From positions 1 to 8,681 of the forward strand of contig JAYSWD010000007.1 in the NCBI GenBank assembly GCA_043718225.1: a DNA stretch of 8,681 nucleotides, read 5' to 3'. Below the pieces are notes generated by a model. That model made no database searches and was not told the origin of the DNA. It saw only the letters and a list, made by a program, of their open reading frames with translations. Source of the stretch: Multiplicimicrobium sp043718225. GTDB taxonomy: Bacteria > Omnitrophota > Omnitrophia > Omnitrophales > Aquincolibacteriaceae. The translations under genes were made by a program, and so were the position numbers. Of this stretch, positions 1 through 8,386 are shown piece by piece. The stretch's first letter is position 1; each line of letters opens with the position of its first letter.

Positions 1-3
1 ATC

Positions 4-10
4 AAGGAGG
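4..10 (+). promoter_or_regulatory. Shine-Dalgarno site of rplL
   Basis: AAGGAGG is a full-strength match to the anti-Shine-Dalgarno end of 16S rRNA and lies 10 nt before the rplL ATG. It supports the start chosen for rplL and high translation, as expected because L7/L12 is needed in several copies per ribosome. The window begins inside this leader, so the upstream gene (commonly rplJ) and any L10-binding regulatory RNA are not visible. Confidence 0.85.
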
Positions 11-20
11 CTCGAATCAA

Positions 21-431
21 ATGACAGCAACAGCAGAAAAAACCGCAATTTCCGAAAAATTGCAATCCGTATTAACGACCATCGAAGGTCTCACAGTTCT
101 TGAATTAGCCACATTGGTTAAAGCTCTTGAAGAAAAATTTGGCGTGAGCGCTGCTTCTGCGGCTCCGGCGGCGGTTGCTGCTGTGGGTGGCGGTGCGGGT
201 GCTGCTGCTGCCGTTGAAAAGACAGCGTTTGACGTTGTTCTTGTAAGCGCGGGCGAACAAAAGATCAATGTAATTAAAGAAATTCGCGGCGTAACAAGCC
301 TTGGTTTAAAAGAAGCCAAGGATCTTGTTGAAGCGGCTCCGAAGGTTGTTAAAGAAGGCGCGACTAAAGAAGAAGCTGAGAAGATCAAGAAAACTCTTGA
401 AGCTGCCGGCGCTAAAGTCGAAATCAAGTAA
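21..431 (+). CDS. rplL: 50S ribosomal protein L7/L12
   Basis: Complete gene of 136 residues for the acidic stalk protein of the large ribosomal subunit, which binds L10 as dimers and recruits and stimulates the translational GTPases. The layout is typical: a helical N-terminal dimerisation and L10-binding domain (about residues 1-40), a flexible Ala/Gly-rich hinge (about 41-66), and a compact C-terminal domain (67-136). The factor-binding face is intact: K81, I82, I85, K86, R89, L96, E98 and K100 correspond to the E. coli residues K65, V66, I69, K70, R73, L80, E82 and K84. Its length is slightly above the usual 120-130 residues because the hinge is long and very Ala/Gly-rich. The ATG at 21 has a strong ribosome binding site. 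It is followed by an attenuator-like hairpin and then rpoB, the standard bacterial order. Identity is secure. Confidence 0.98.
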   Translation: MTATAEKTAISEKLQSVLTTIEGLTVLELATLVKALEEKFGVSAASAAPAAVAAVGGGAGAAAAVEKTAFDVVLVSAGEQKINVIKEIRGVTSLGLKEAKDLVEAAPKVVKEGATKEEAEKIKKTLEAAGAKVEIK

Positions 432-453
432 TCGCTTTCGATTCAGTATTAAA

Positions 454-481
454 CAGGGGCTCGTGCGAGCCCCTGATTTTT
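454..481 (+). terminator. Attenuator/partial terminator hairpin between rplL and rpoB
   Basis: The arm CAGGGGCTCG (454-463) is perfectly complementary to CGAGCCCCTG (466-475). This gives a 10-bp stem on paper, or a realistic 9-bp stem with a GTGC loop, followed by A and five T residues (477-481). It has the form of an intrinsic terminator. Full termination here would silence the essential rpoBC genes, and I see no clear promoter in the remaining space before rpoB, so partial termination is the likelier role. This matches the known E. coli arrangement, where an attenuator after rplL lets only a fraction of transcripts enter rpoBC. The hairpin is directly visible. The read-through fraction is inferred, and an RNA-processing role is possible instead. 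Confidence 0.8.
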
Positions 482-495
482 CCAGTGATTATTCC

Positions 496-503
496 AGGGA
501 GGG
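496..503 (+). promoter_or_regulatory. Shine-Dalgarno site deciding the GTG start of rpoB
   Basis: AGGGAGGG lies 6 nt upstream of the GTG at 510. The frame has a TGA at 486-488 and no other start-type codon between it and 510, and the next in-frame ATG would be codon 36. This site together with the conserved N-terminus fixes GTG as the start. Confidence 0.8.
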
Positions 504-509
504 CCTACT

Positions 510-3500
510 GTGCCTTTAACTGAAAGAAAAGTTTTTACTAAAATTCAAGATACGGTTGAACTGCCGAATTTGGTTGAAATCCAAATTCACTCATACGAAG
601 AGTTTCTGCAGTCGATGGGCTCCGCGCGCAAGCGTAAGCGCCAGGGATTGGAATCCGCGTTTGCGGACTGCTTTCCGATTGAAAGCTTCGACGGAACCTG
701 CCGCTTAGAATATAGCGGTTATGTTCTCGGCAAGCCCAAATACTCTATTTTAGAATGCCACCGCCGCGGAATGACCTATGCGGCACCCTTGAAGGTCAAA
801 CTGCGTCTTGTGCGTAAAGGCGTTTCGAAAGAGCAGGAAGTTTATATCGGCGAACTTCCGCTTATGACAGAAACCGGAACTTTCGTGATCAACGGCGCTG
901 AACGCGTTGTTGTGAGTCAGTTGCACCGTTCTCCCGGTCTTTCTTTGGAAGAATCCGTTCATCCGAGCGGAAAAAAAATCTACGGCGTGCGTATTATTCC
1001 TTATCGCGGTGCATGGTTGGAATTTGAAACTGACATCAATGGTGTCATGTATGCCTTCATCGACCGCAAGCGCAAAATTCTCGCGACAACGCTTTTACGA
1101 GCATTGGGCTGCCCTTCAACACGCGCGCTCTTGGAAAGTTTTTATCAAATCGAAGACGTAAAGTCTTTTGACCGTTCCAAGTTTGCCAAGCTCGAAGGTT
1201 CTTTTATCGCTGATAATGTTGTCAGCCCTGAAAATCAGGAAACAATCGCGCTTGCCGGCTCGCGTTTAACTAAAGATATCTTGGAAGTTTTCGCGGCCAG
1301 CAAAGTGAAGTCGTTCACAATCGCGAAACTGCCGAATGATGATCTTTGCATCATGAATACACTTGAGCGCGACCCCTATCAAACAAGCGCGGATGCACAG
1401 CTCGCGATTTATCGCCGTGTTCGTCCCGGTGATCCACCAACAGAATCGACCGCGAAAGATTTGATTCACAAATTGTTTTTTGACCAACAGCGTTATGACC
1501 TCGGTAATGTGGGCCGTTTCATGCTTAACCGTAAACTTGGAATGGAAGGCAAATCCGACAAAACTACTCTTAGCTACGAAGATGTTGTTAAAGTTTTAGG
1601 GCAGCTTCTTCGCTTGCGTTCGGGTGAAATCAAAGTTGATGATATTGACCATCTCGGAAACCGCCGTGTGCGTTCCGTGGGTGAGTTGTTGCAAAATCAA
1701 TTTCGCGTCGGCCTCGCGCGCATGAAGCGTTCATGCGTTGAGCGTATGTCGATTTATGATCTTGATGCGGCCATGCCTCACAATTTGATTAATCCGAAAT
1801 TGATTTCTGCCGCGATCAAAGATTTCTTTGGCCGCAGTCAGCTCTCTCAGTTTATGGATCAAACTAATCCTCTCGCGGAATTGACTCACAAACGCCGTCT
1901 TTCGGCACTGGGGCCAGGCGGTCTTTCACGTGAACGCGCAGGCTTTGAAGTCCGTGACGTGCATCCTTCGCATTATGGACGCGTATGTCCGATTGAAACA
2001 CCGGAAGGACCGAATATCGGTCTTATCGCCTCGCTTTCAACTTTTGCGCGCGTGAATGAAGTCGGTTTTCTAGAAACTCCTTACCGTAAAGTTGTGAATG
2101 GTAAAGTTACCGAGAAAATTGATTATTTAACGGCGGATGTTGAAGACCGTTATGTTATCGCTCAGGCAAACGAAGAAATCGAAAAGAACGGAAAGTTCGT
2201 TAATGACGTTGTTTCCTGCCGCTGCCGCGGTGACTTCTTGAAAAAGAAGCCGGATGAAATTGACTATATGGACGTTTCTCCGCGCCAGCTCGTCTCTGTT
2301 GCCGCATCGTTGATTCCGTTTCTTGAACATGACGACGCAAACCGCGCTCTCATGGGTTCCAACATGCAGCGCCAGGCTGTTCCGCTTTTGATTACCGATT
2401 CTCCGCTTGTCGGAACCGGTATGGAAAAATATGTCGCGCGTGATTCGGGCGCGGTTGTCATCTCGAAGCAGAAGGGAACCGTGAAATACGTTTCCGCCGA
2501 TGAAATCATCGTGGATGACGTGAACTATAAATTGAACAAATTCGAACGTTCCAATGCCGGGACTTGTTTGAATCAGCGCCCGCTTGTTAAAAAAGGCGAC
2601 AAAGTTAAAAAAGGTGATCCTCTCGCTGACGGTGCCGCAACTCAGGGCGGAGAGCTCGCGCTCGGCCGCAATGTGATGGTGGCCTTTATGCCGTGGGGCG
2701 GATACAACTTTGAAGACGCGATCATCTTGAGCGAACGCCTTTCAAAAGAAGACGTTTATACTTCGCTTCATATCGAAGAATTTGAAGTTGAAGCTCGCGA
2801 TACCAAGCTTGGTAACGAAGAAATTACGCGCGACATTCCGAATGTCGGCGAAGAAGCCCTTAAGGATCTTGACGCGGAAGGCGTGGTTCGTATCGGCGCT
2901 GAAGTGAAGCCGGGCGATATTCTCGTCGGTAAGATCACTCCGAAATCGGAAATCGAACTTTCTCCCGAAGAAAAACTTTTACGTGCGATTTTCGGCGAAA
3001 AAGCCGGCGATGTGCGCGACGCGTCTTTAACTGTTCCTCCCGGAGTGGAAGGAATCGTTGTCGATGTGAAAATGTTCGCTCGCAAAGAATCCCAGGCTAA
3101 GACAAAAGAAGAAAAGAAAGAAGAAGTCACCAATATCGCCGAGATCAAAGACCGCTATCAGCAGCGCATTGATTCTTTGAAAGATATTCGCCTCAGCAAA
3201 GTAACCGAACTATTGGTCGGAACCAAGCTTGCGGACGATCTTTTGGATGATGTGCTCGGTGAAATTTTGATCAAATCAGGCCATACCCTCACAAAATCGG
3301 ATCTTAAAAGATTCGACAATGCGGATTGGGATACGCTTCGTTTGACCGACGAAGAAGCGGAAGAAGCCGTCAAAAAATTAGCGCGTGTTTGGAGTGATGA
3401 AATTGATGAGCTCGTAACTGAGCGTACACGCGAAATTGAACATGTTAAAAAGGGCGATGAACTTCCTCCGGGCGTCATTAAAAAAGCGGTTGTGTATGTC

Positions 3501-4307
3501 TGCTCAAAGAGAAAAATCTCGGTGGGTGACAAAATGGCCGGGCGTCACGGTAACAAAGGTGTTATCGCGAAAATTCTTCCCGAAGAAGACATGCCGTATC
3601 TTCCGGATGGATCGCCGGTTGAAATTGTTTTGAACCCGCTTGGTGTTCCTTCTCGTATGAACGTCGGGCAGCTGCTCGAAACTCATATGGGCTGGGCCGC
3701 GAAAGTTCTCGGAATCAAAATTGAAACGCCTGTTTTCTCCGGCGCGACAGAATCCGAAATTAAAGCATTGCTTAAAGAAGCGAAACTGCCTGAAGAAGGT
3801 AAGACGACTCTTTATGACGGACGCACAGGCGCTGCTTTTGATGAAAAAGTAACAGTTGGGCAAATTTATATGCTCAAGCTGGCGCATTTGGCGGATGACA
3901 AGATTCACGCTCGTTCGATCGGGCCTTATTCGCTTGTTACTCAGCAGCCGCTGGGCGGAAAAGCGCAGTTTGGCGGTCAGCGTTTCGGGGAAATGGAAGT
4001 TTGGGCGCTTGAAGCTTACGGCGCGGCTTTCACTTTGCAGGAACTTTTGACGGTGAAGTCGGATGACGTCGTCGGACGCACAAAAGTTTACGAAGCGATT
4101 GTTAAGGGTGAACCAGCATTGCATGCGGGAACACCGGAATCATTCAACGTGCTTGTAAAAGAATTGCAGGCACTCGGACTCGACATTGTTCCTGAAAAGA
4201 ACGGCGCAAAGGCTAAACTCGGTTTAGCCCTGTCACAGGAAGCTGAAGCAGCTACTGCGGCCGCTGAAAAAGAAAAACAGGACGCGAAGGAGAAACTAAA
4301 AGTATGA
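510..4307 (+). CDS. rpoB: DNA-directed RNA polymerase subunit beta
   Basis: Complete 1265-residue beta subunit, which forms the upper pincer and half of the active centre of RNA polymerase. Conserved blocks appear in order: the N-terminal protrusion and lobe (about 1-420); the rifampicin-pocket cluster (441-472) with Q447, D450, H460, R463 and S465, equivalent to E. coli Q513, D516, H526, R529 and S531, all in the sensitive form; the GYNFEDAI block (731-738) with active-site E735 and D736; and the catalytic-region lysines K1008 and K1016 in GDKMAGRHGNKG. The C-terminal clamp block GGQRFGEMEVWALEAYGAA (1155-1173) is intact. Residues about 858-983 are a charged, partly coiled-coil insertion like the one preceding the lysines in E. 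coli beta. The region around 200-290 is shorter than in E. coli. A low-complexity Ala/Glu/Lys tail (about 1229-1265) ends the protein. The start is GTG. The stop overlaps the rpoC start in ATGA, suggesting translational coupling. Expression is probably set by the attenuator upstream. Confidence 0.99.
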   Translation: MPLTERKVFTKIQDTVELPNLVEIQIHSYEEFLQSMGSARKRKRQGLESAFADCFPIESFDGTCRLEYSGYVLGKPKYSILECHRRGMTYAAPLKVKLRLVRKGVSKEQEVYIGELPLMTETGTFVINGAERVVVSQLHRSPGLSLEESVHPSGKKIYGVRIIPYRGAWLEFETDINGVMYAFIDRKRKILATTLLRALGCPSTRALLESFYQIEDVKSFDRSKFAKLEGSFIADNVVSPENQETIALAGSRLTKDILEVFAASKVKSFTIAKLPNDDLCIMNTLERDPYQTSADAQLAIYRRVRPGDPPTESTAKDLIHKLFFDQQRYDLGNVGRFMLNRKLGMEGKSDKTTLSYEDVVKVLGQLLRLRSGEIKVDDIDHLGNRRVRSVGELLQNQFRVGLARMKRSCVERMSIYDLDAAMPHNLINPKLISAAIKDFFGRSQLSQFMDQTNPLAELTHKRRLSALGPGGLSRERAGFEVRDVHPSHYGRVCPIETPEGPNIGLIASLSTFARVNEVGFLETPYRKVVNGKVTEKIDYLTADVEDRYVIAQANEEIEKNGKFVNDVVSCRCRGDFLKKKPDEIDYMDVSPRQLVSVAASLIPFLEHDDANRALMGSNMQRQAVPLLITDSPLVGTGMEKYVARDSGAVVISKQKGTVKYVSADEIIVDDVNYKLNKFERSNAGTCLNQRPLVKKGDKVKKGDPLADGAATQGGELALGRNVMVAFMPWGGYNFEDAIILSERLSKEDVYTSLHIEEFEVEARDTKLGNEEITRDIPNVGEEALKDLDAEGVVRIGAEVKPGDILVGKITPKSEIELSPEEKLLRAIFGEKAGDVRDASLTVPPGVEGIVVDVKMFARKESQAKTKEEKKEEVTNIAEIKDRYQQRIDSLKDIRLSKVTELLVGTKLADDLLDDVLGEILIKSGHTLTKSDLKRFDNADWDTLRLTDEEAEEAVKKLARVWSDEIDELVTERTREIEHVKKGDELPPGVIKKAVVYVCSKRKISVGDKMAGRHGNKGVIAKILPEEDMPYLPDGSPVEIVLNPLGVPSRMNVGQLLETHMGWAAKVLGIKIETPVFSGATESEIKALLKEAKLPEEGKTTLYDGRTGAAFDEKVTVGQIYMLKLAHLADDKIHARSIGPYSLVTQQPLGGKAQFGGQRFGEMEVWALEAYGAAFTLQELLTVKSDDVVGRTKVYEAIVKGEPALHAGTPESFNVLVKELQALGLDIVPEKNGAKAKLGLALSQEAEAATAAAEKEKQDAKEKLKV
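4287..4292 (+). promoter_or_regulatory. Shine-Dalgarno site of rpoC inside rpoB
   Basis: AAGGAG lies within the last codons of rpoB, 11 nt before the rpoC ATG. The spacing is on the long side, but the ATGA overlap lets ribosomes ending rpoB restart on rpoC. That would help keep beta and beta' near the 1:1 ratio needed for assembly. Confidence 0.65.
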
Positions 4308-7300
4308 CATACGATATCAACACCTTCGACTCAGTCAGCATTAAGATTGCATCCCCGGAAATTATCCGCGGATGGTCTCACGGCGAAGTCAGAAAACCGG
4401 AAACCATTAATTACCGCACATTAAAGCCTGAAAAAGACGGGCTTTTCTGCGAGAAAATTTTTGGGCCGACTAAGGACTATGAATGCGCTTGCGGAAAATA
4501 TAAGCGCATCAAGTACAAGGGCGTAATCTGCGACCGTTGCGGTGTTGAAGTTACATTGTCACGCGTGCGCCGTGAGCGTATGGGGCATATTGACCTTGTT
4601 ACTCCGGTTTCGCATATCTGGTTTTTCAAAACCATGCCTTCGCGCATCGGTAATTTGCTTGACCTGAGTGTGCGCGCGCTTGAAAAAGTGCTTTATTACG
4701 AAGAATTTATCGTTATCGATCCGAAAGAAACTCCTTTGAAAGCACAGCAGCTTTTGACCGAAGAAGAATATCAAAAAGCGGTTGAACAGTATGGTGCTGA
4801 CAGTTTTAAGGCCGGAATGGGTGCCGCGGCTGTCCAGGATATTTTGTCGGGCCTTGAGCTTGATAAGATGGCTGTTAAGTATCAGCGTCAAGTTCGCACA
4901 GCGAAGTCCAAGCAAACTCGCGCGCGCGGAACGAAAATTTTAAAAATCGTTGAAGCTCTTCGCAAATCGGGCAATAAACCCGAATGGATGATCTTGAACG
5001 TCGTGCCGGTTATCCCGCCCGATCTTCGTCCGCTTGTTGCTTTGGATGGCGGCCGTTTCGCTACTTCCGATTTGAACGATTTATATCGCCGTGTTATTAA
5101 CCGCAATAACCGTTTGAAGAAGCTTCTCGATCTTAAAGCTCCTGACGTTATTATCCGCAATGAAAAGCGCATGCTGCAGGAAGCTGTTGACGCGCTTTTT
5201 GACAATGGCCGTCATGGCCGCCCTGTTTTGGGCGCCGGCAACCGTCCGCTCAAATCTTTGAGCGACATGTTGAAAGGTAAACAAGGCCGTTTCCGTCAGA
5301 ATTTGCTCGGTAAACGCGTCGACTATTCAGGCCGGTCGGTTATCGTCGTCGGTCCTGAGCTTAAAATCCATCAATGCGGATTGCCGAAGAAAATGGCGCT
5401 CGAATTGTTTGAGCCTTTTATCATTCGCAAATTAAAAGACCGCGGCCATGTTCACACGATTCGCTCAGCGAAGAAAATCGTTGAACGCGTGCGTCCTGAA
5501 GTTTGGGATATTTTAGATGAAGTCATTCAGGAACATCCGATTATGCTTAACCGCGCTCCGACATTGCATCGTCTCGGTATTCAGGCTTTTGAGCCGGTAT
5601 TGATCGAAGGCAAAGCGATCCGCATTCATCCTCTCGTTTGTACGGCTTTCAACGCCGACTTCGACGGTGACCAGATGGCCGTTCACGTTCCGCTTTCAAT
5701 GGAAGCGATCATGGAATGCCGCGTTCTGATGCTTTCAGCTAACAATATTTTTAATCCCGCGAACGGCCAGCCGATTGTGGCTCCGACGCAGGATATCGTT
5801 TTGGGTCTTTATTATTTGACCAAAGCGCGCATGGGTGTAAAAGGCGAAGGCTTGATTTTTGGCAGCTATCAGGAAGCGGAATTCGCGTTTCTTGACGGAC
5901 AAGTTCATAAGCACGCTAAAGTTAAAGTTCGATTGGAAAAAAATGAAATCGTCGAAACTCACTTAGGGCGCATTCTTTTTAACAATGAATTTCCAAAAGG
6001 TTTTCGCTTCGTCAATGAAGTTATGACCAAGGCGAAACTCGGCAAAGTTATTGCGGAGTGCTATAACCAGTTCGGACATCATGAAGTGATTCAGCTTCTT
6101 GACCGCCTGAAGAAACTTGGTTTTCAGCACGCGACCGCGGCCGGAATTTCGATCGGAATTAACGACGCGAAAATTCCTTTATCTAAAACGAAATTTTTGG
6201 AAGAAGGCCGCAAACAAGTTAAATCCTTCGAAAGCCAATATCGCCAAGGTGTGATTACGGAAGGTGAGCGTTACAACAAGGTAATCGATACCTGGACGCA
6301 TATCACGGACCGTGTTTCCGACACCATGTTCGAAGAACTTGAAGATTTCAATCCGATTTTCATGATGGCCGACTCCGGAGCCCGCGGTTCCAAGCAGCAG
6401 ATTCGTCAGCTGGCAGGTATGCGCGGTTTGATGGCAAAACCATCCGGTGACATTATTGAAAACCCGATTACCGCTAACTTCCGCGAAGGCTTGACCGTTT
6501 TGGAATATTTTATTTCCACTCACGGTGCGCGCAAAGGTTTGGCGGATACCGCTCTTAAAACAGCTGACTCCGGTTACTTGACCCGCCGTCTTGTTGACGT
6601 GGCTCAAGACGTAATCATCAGTGAGGTTGACTGCGCTACTTTGCAGGGCATTGTGATGGAGCCGGTTTATGAAGGCGAAGAAGAAATTGTTTCGCTGGGC
6701 GAACGCATTCTCGGCCGCGTCGCGCTGGATAACGTTGTCGATGTCATCACTGACCAAATTATTGTGAAGTCAGGCCAGTTGATTGATGAAGATGTTGTGA
6801 AGAAGATCACTGAATTTGGAATTGAAAAAATCCGTATCAGATCACCGCTTTTCTGCGAATCCGTAAAAGGGATTTGCGCTTTTTGCTACGGCCGCGACTT
6901 AGGTAACCGCCGTATGGTTGAACTTGGAACCGCGACAGGTATTATTGCCGCGCAGTCCATCGGTGAACCAGGAACTCAGTTAACGATGCGTACCTTTCAC
7001 ATCGGCGGTACGGCGTCTCGCGTTATTGAACAGTCTTATTTCCGCGCGCGTAACTCCGGCACGGTCAAGTTTCACAATTTGAAAACTGTTGTAACGGAAG
7101 CCAAAGAAGTTGTTGTGCTTAACCGCAACGGCCAAATTACGGTTCATGACGCAACCGGCCGCGAGTTGGAACGTTATACGATTCCGACCGGCGCGATTAT
7201 CATCCCTAAAGAGGGCGGTAAGGCCGAAAAAGGCGAAACCTTTGTTAAATGGGATCCGTACACGGTTCCGATTTTGACCGAAGTTGCCGGAAAAGTCCGT

Positions 7301-8353
7301 TACGAAGATATTAAGGCGGGCGTTTCGATGAATGAAGAAACAGACGCGACGACCGGCTTGATTGAGCGCGTGATCATTGACCATAAAGAAGATTTGCATC
7401 CGCAGCTTTTAATTGTCGGAGTGAACGATGAGGTTCTCGCGTTCTATCCGATTCCTACCGGCGCTCACATTGTTGCGCAAGACGGCCAACAATTGACAAG
7501 CGGTATGATGATCGCGAAAACGCCGCGTAAAGTCGCAAAAACCCGCGATATCACCGGTGGTTTGCCGCGTGTTGCGGAGCTTTTCGAAGCGCGTAAACCG
7601 AAGAACCCATCTGTTATTTCTGAAATCGACGGTATCGTTGAAATCGGCGATGTGGTTAAAGGTAAACGCAAAATTATTGTGAAGAGCCCCGCGGGAATGA
7701 CATGTGAATATCTCATTCCTCACGGAAAACATTTGAACGTTTATACGGGTGACCGCGTTCAAGCGGGCGAACAGCTCGTTGACGGGCCGGTTGTACCGCA
7801 GGATATTTTGAAAGTATCCGGAGAACGCGCGTTGATGGATTATCTTGTGCGCGAAGTTCAGGAAGTTTATCGCTTACAAGGTGTGAAGCTGAACGATAAG
7901 CACGTTGAAATCATTGTGCGTCAAATGCTGCGCAAGGTTCGCGTTGAAGATTCCGGAGACACGGATTTCCTTGTCGGCTCGCATGTTGAAAAACAGCTTT
8001 TCAAAGAAGAAAACGAGAAAATGGTGAAGAAGGGTAAAGAGCCCGCGAAGGCGACTCCGATTCTTCTTGGTATTACCAAGGCGTCGCTCACAACCGAAAG
8101 TTTTATTTCGGCGGCGAGTTTCCAAGAAACCACGCGCGTGCTGACTGAGGCTGCGGCCGCGGGCAAGCGCGATTATCTGCGCGGTCTCAAAGAAAATGTC
8201 ATCATGGGACATTTAATTCCGGCGGGAACAGGTTTCAAAATCCATCAAAATTTTAGAATTGAAAAAGATATTTCGGGCATTCTGCCTGGGCTTGCGCGTA
8301 AAGACGCAGAACCCAGCGAAGGTGCCGCGATAGCTCAAGAAAAGCAGCGGTAA
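4304..8353 (+). CDS. rpoC: DNA-directed RNA polymerase subunit beta'
   Basis: Complete 1349-residue beta' subunit, which carries the catalytic magnesium site and the clamp of RNA polymerase. Visible landmarks in order: N-terminal zinc finger with C61, C63, C76 and C79; sigma-binding clamp helices (about 241-306); lid and switch region with RQNLLGKRVDYSGRSVI (331-347); NRAPTLHRLGIQAFEP (416-431); the absolutely conserved NADFDGD (450-456) with metal-binding D452, D454 and D456; bridge helix from GARKGLADTALKTADSGYL (741-759); second zinc site with C777, C851, C858 and C861; and trigger loop QLTMRTFHIGGTAS (892-905) with M895, R896 and H899. The trigger loop is interrupted by a long insertion (about 906-1080), as in E. 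coli-type polymerases, before DITGGLPRVAELFEAR (1082-1097). The C-terminal block ITKASLTTESFISAASFQETTRVLTEAA (1257-1284) is intact. Length is close to E. coli beta' (1407). The ATG overlaps the rpoB stop by 4 nt. The stop codon lies inside a short tandem duplication. Identity is certain. Confidence 0.99.
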   Translation: MTYDINTFDSVSIKIASPEIIRGWSHGEVRKPETINYRTLKPEKDGLFCEKIFGPTKDYECACGKYKRIKYKGVICDRCGVEVTLSRVRRERMGHIDLVTPVSHIWFFKTMPSRIGNLLDLSVRALEKVLYYEEFIVIDPKETPLKAQQLLTEEEYQKAVEQYGADSFKAGMGAAAVQDILSGLELDKMAVKYQRQVRTAKSKQTRARGTKILKIVEALRKSGNKPEWMILNVVPVIPPDLRPLVALDGGRFATSDLNDLYRRVINRNNRLKKLLDLKAPDVIIRNEKRMLQEAVDALFDNGRHGRPVLGAGNRPLKSLSDMLKGKQGRFRQNLLGKRVDYSGRSVIVVGPELKIHQCGLPKKMALELFEPFIIRKLKDRGHVHTIRSAKKIVERVRPEVWDILDEVIQEHPIMLNRAPTLHRLGIQAFEPVLIEGKAIRIHPLVCTAFNADFDGDQMAVHVPLSMEAIMECRVLMLSANNIFNPANGQPIVAPTQDIVLGLYYLTKARMGVKGEGLIFGSYQEAEFAFLDGQVHKHAKVKVRLEKNEIVETHLGRILFNNEFPKGFRFVNEVMTKAKLGKVIAECYNQFGHHEVIQLLDRLKKLGFQHATAAGISIGINDAKIPLSKTKFLEEGRKQVKSFESQYRQGVITEGERYNKVIDTWTHITDRVSDTMFEELEDFNPIFMMADSGARGSKQQIRQLAGMRGLMAKPSGDIIENPITANFREGLTVLEYFISTHGARKGLADTALKTADSGYLTRRLVDVAQDVIISEVDCATLQGIVMEPVYEGEEEIVSLGERILGRVALDNVVDVITDQIIVKSGQLIDEDVVKKITEFGIEKIRIRSPLFCESVKGICAFCYGRDLGNRRMVELGTATGIIAAQSIGEPGTQLTMRTFHIGGTASRVIEQSYFRARNSGTVKFHNLKTVVTEAKEVVVLNRNGQITVHDATGRELERYTIPTGAIIIPKEGGKAEKGETFVKWDPYTVPILTEVAGKVRYEDIKAGVSMNEETDATTGLIERVIIDHKEDLHPQLLIVGVNDEVLAFYPIPTGAHIVAQDGQQLTSGMMIAKTPRKVAKTRDITGGLPRVAELFEARKPKNPSVISEIDGIVEIGDVVKGKRKIIVKSPAGMTCEYLIPHGKHLNVYTGDRVQAGEQLVDGPVVPQDILKVSGERALMDYLVREVQEVYRLQGVKLNDKHVEIIVRQMLRKVRVEDSGDTDFLVGSHVEKQLFKEENEKMVKKGKEPAKATPILLGITKASLTTESFISAASFQETTRVLTEAAAAGKRDYLRGLKENVIMGHLIPAGTGFKIHQNFRIEKDISGILPGLARKDAEPSEGAAIAQEKQR

Positions 8354-8384
8354 TATTTTTGGCTCTGTGCCTTTGGCACAACCG
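8348..8384 (+). repeat. Tandem repeat copy 1, spanning the rpoC stop codon, with hairpin
   Basis: This copy starts with CGGTAATA, where CGG and TAA are the last sense codon and the stop of rpoC. After three T residues it continues with a 26-nt block (8359-8384) identical to 8397-8422. The block contains the palindrome TGTGCC-TTT-GGCACA (8366-8380), a 6-bp stem with a 3-nt loop. A GG/CC pair (8361-8362 with 8382-8383) could extend it across an internal loop. The T run comes before the hairpin, so it does not read as an intrinsic terminator on either strand. It could be a REP-like palindromic element, a protein-binding site or simply a duplication. Function is unknown. Confidence 0.85.
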
Positions 8385-8386
8385 CA

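Noticed and set aside
1830..1925. Possible natural rifampicin resistance: T452 and A456 where E. coli beta has N518 and S522
   Set aside because: The surrounding cluster, including the positions of D516, H526 and S531, is in the sensitive form, and these two residues are common in wild-type beta subunits of many bacteria as I recall. There is no basis for a resistance claim.
3104..3126. 23-nt homopurine A/G tract inside rpoB as a possible slippery or regulatory site
   Set aside because: It encodes the KEEKKEE stretch of a charged insertion in frame, has no downstream structure that I can see, and is explained by the amino-acid composition.
3504..4124. 206-residue open frame on the minus strand opposite rpoB
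   Set aside because: It lies wholly antisense to the highly conserved 3' half of rpoB, has no recognisable domain, and is rich in Arg, Phe and Asn as expected from reading conserved codons backwards. It is a coding shadow.
6179..6757. 192-residue open frame on the minus strand opposite rpoC
   Set aside because: Fully antisense to conserved beta' sequence, including the start of the bridge helix region, with no recognisable protein family. It is a coding shadow.
8354..8384. Intrinsic terminator after rpoC
   Set aside because: The T run precedes the hairpin instead of following it on the + strand. On the minus strand the hairpin is followed by A residues rather than T. Neither orientation fits an intrinsic terminator.
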